Source: Acinetobacter sp. ANC 4204
GTDB taxonomy: Bacteria; Pseudomonadota; Gammaproteobacteria; Pseudomonadales; Moraxellaceae
DNA: 64,000 nt
Direction: 5' to 3'
NCBI RefSeq assembly: GCF_002135205.1
Contig: NZ_NEFZ01000007.1
Span: forward strand, 62,001 to 126,000
Under the pieces are notes generated by a model. The model was given only the letters and a program-made list of their open reading frames with translations. It did not search any database and had not been told where the DNA came from. A program made the position numbers and the translations under genes. Shown here piece by piece: positions 63,848 through 64,000 of the stretch. Every line of letters starts with the position of its first letter. Position 1 is the stretch's first letter.

Positions 63848-64000
63848 GGCTGGCTTCCATCACGATGGTTAAAAAAGACCAAGCTCGTAACACCTGAATC
63901 CACTTTTCCAGTTTCAATATTCACCAAGCTCACTTGAACATTGACGCGTTGGACATTGGCACTAATCGTTGCCTGAGCCGATTTATCAATTTGCCAAGTT
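63844..64000 (-). CDS. gspI: type II secretion minor pseudopilin GspI (3' part)
   Basis: Only the last 52 codons lie in the window. They read TWQIDKSAQATISANVQRV, then NVQVSLVNIETGKVDSGVTSLVFFNHRDGSQP, matching the C-terminal part of GspI (the TSLVFF strand near the end). The stop overlaps the gspJ start by four bases. The order gspI-gspJ-gspK on the minus strand is standard. The 5' end lies beyond position 64000. Confidence 0.85.
   Translation of the reverse strand, partial: TWQIDKSAQATISANVQRVNVQVSLVNIETGKVDSGVTSLVFFNHRDGSQP

Noticed and set aside
1..64000. CRISPR arrays, tRNA/rRNA genes, integrase or phage genes
   Set aside because: No regularly spaced direct repeats, no tRNA T-loop pattern outside coding sequence, and no recombinase or phage structural proteins were found on reading.

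Overview
The window reads as ordinary chromosome of a low-GC gammaproteobacterium, most likely an Acinetobacter species (Moraxellaceae). The reasons are the AT-rich base composition and a set of proteins that match that genus closely by recognition: the PACE efflux protein AceI with its divergent LysR regulator AceR, a BenE-type benzoate transporter, the RoxA/YcfD ribosomal oxygenase and GspI/J/K pseudopilins. No rRNA, tRNA, prophage, integron or CRISPR array was seen. Species cannot be assigned by eye.

Layout. Positions 1-6 kb hold a nitroreductase (nfsB), a small zinc-ribbon protein, an EamA exporter, the glycolytic genes pgk and fba with a lipoprotein gene between them, and a DUF2237-maf pair. 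From 6 to 17.6 kb come the L16 arginine hydroxylase, a 7TMR-type sensor kinase with a LuxR-type response regulator, a membrane-anchored FMN glutamate-synthase-like protein, a minus-strand run (LMW tyrosine phosphatase, murB, YdcF-type protein, alpha/beta hydrolase), an iron alcohol dehydrogenase and a thioesterase. From 17.6 to 26 kb lie dnaX, an NlpE-like lipoprotein, a serine hydrolase and a fatty-acyl set (MaoC dehydratase, FabG4-like reductase, divergent thiolase). From 26 to 35 kb there are a probably frameshifted membrane gene, aceI/aceR, transaldolase, leuE, benE, a TetR-SMR pair under a striking palindrome, an esterase lipoprotein and two UspA genes. From 35 to 46 kb come pepN, several uncharacterised proteins, thiM, a TerC-CBS membrane protein, a MarR regulator and a SRAP protein. 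An 805-bp gene-free stretch at about 45.2-46.0 kb carries what looks like mobile-element debris. From 46 kb to the end lie glcB, zapE, an AraC regulator divergent from a Baeyer-Villiger-type monooxygenase, lysO, pyrF, lapA, ihfB, rpsA, cmk, an SRPBCC protein, tadA, a 3-hydroxyisobutyryl-CoA hydrolase-like gene, ung, a QueD-family gene and the type II secretion pseudopilins gspK, gspJ and gspI (the last cut by the window edge).

How the genes work together. Most of the content is core: central carbon (fba, pgk, tal, glcB), replication, translation and repair (dnaX, rpsA, ihfB, tadA, ung, RoxA), cell wall (murB), and export and efflux. Accessory regulation is seen as classic regulator-target pairs: aceR/aceI, tetR/smr and araC/monooxygenase. 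I found no convincing undescribed system. The best leads are two near-perfect operators, two decayed or frameshifted small genes, a repeat-bounded 187-bp element, a thiolase with a long disordered basic N-terminus, and an uncharacterised multi-zinc-ribbon protein immediately upstream of a lone thiM.
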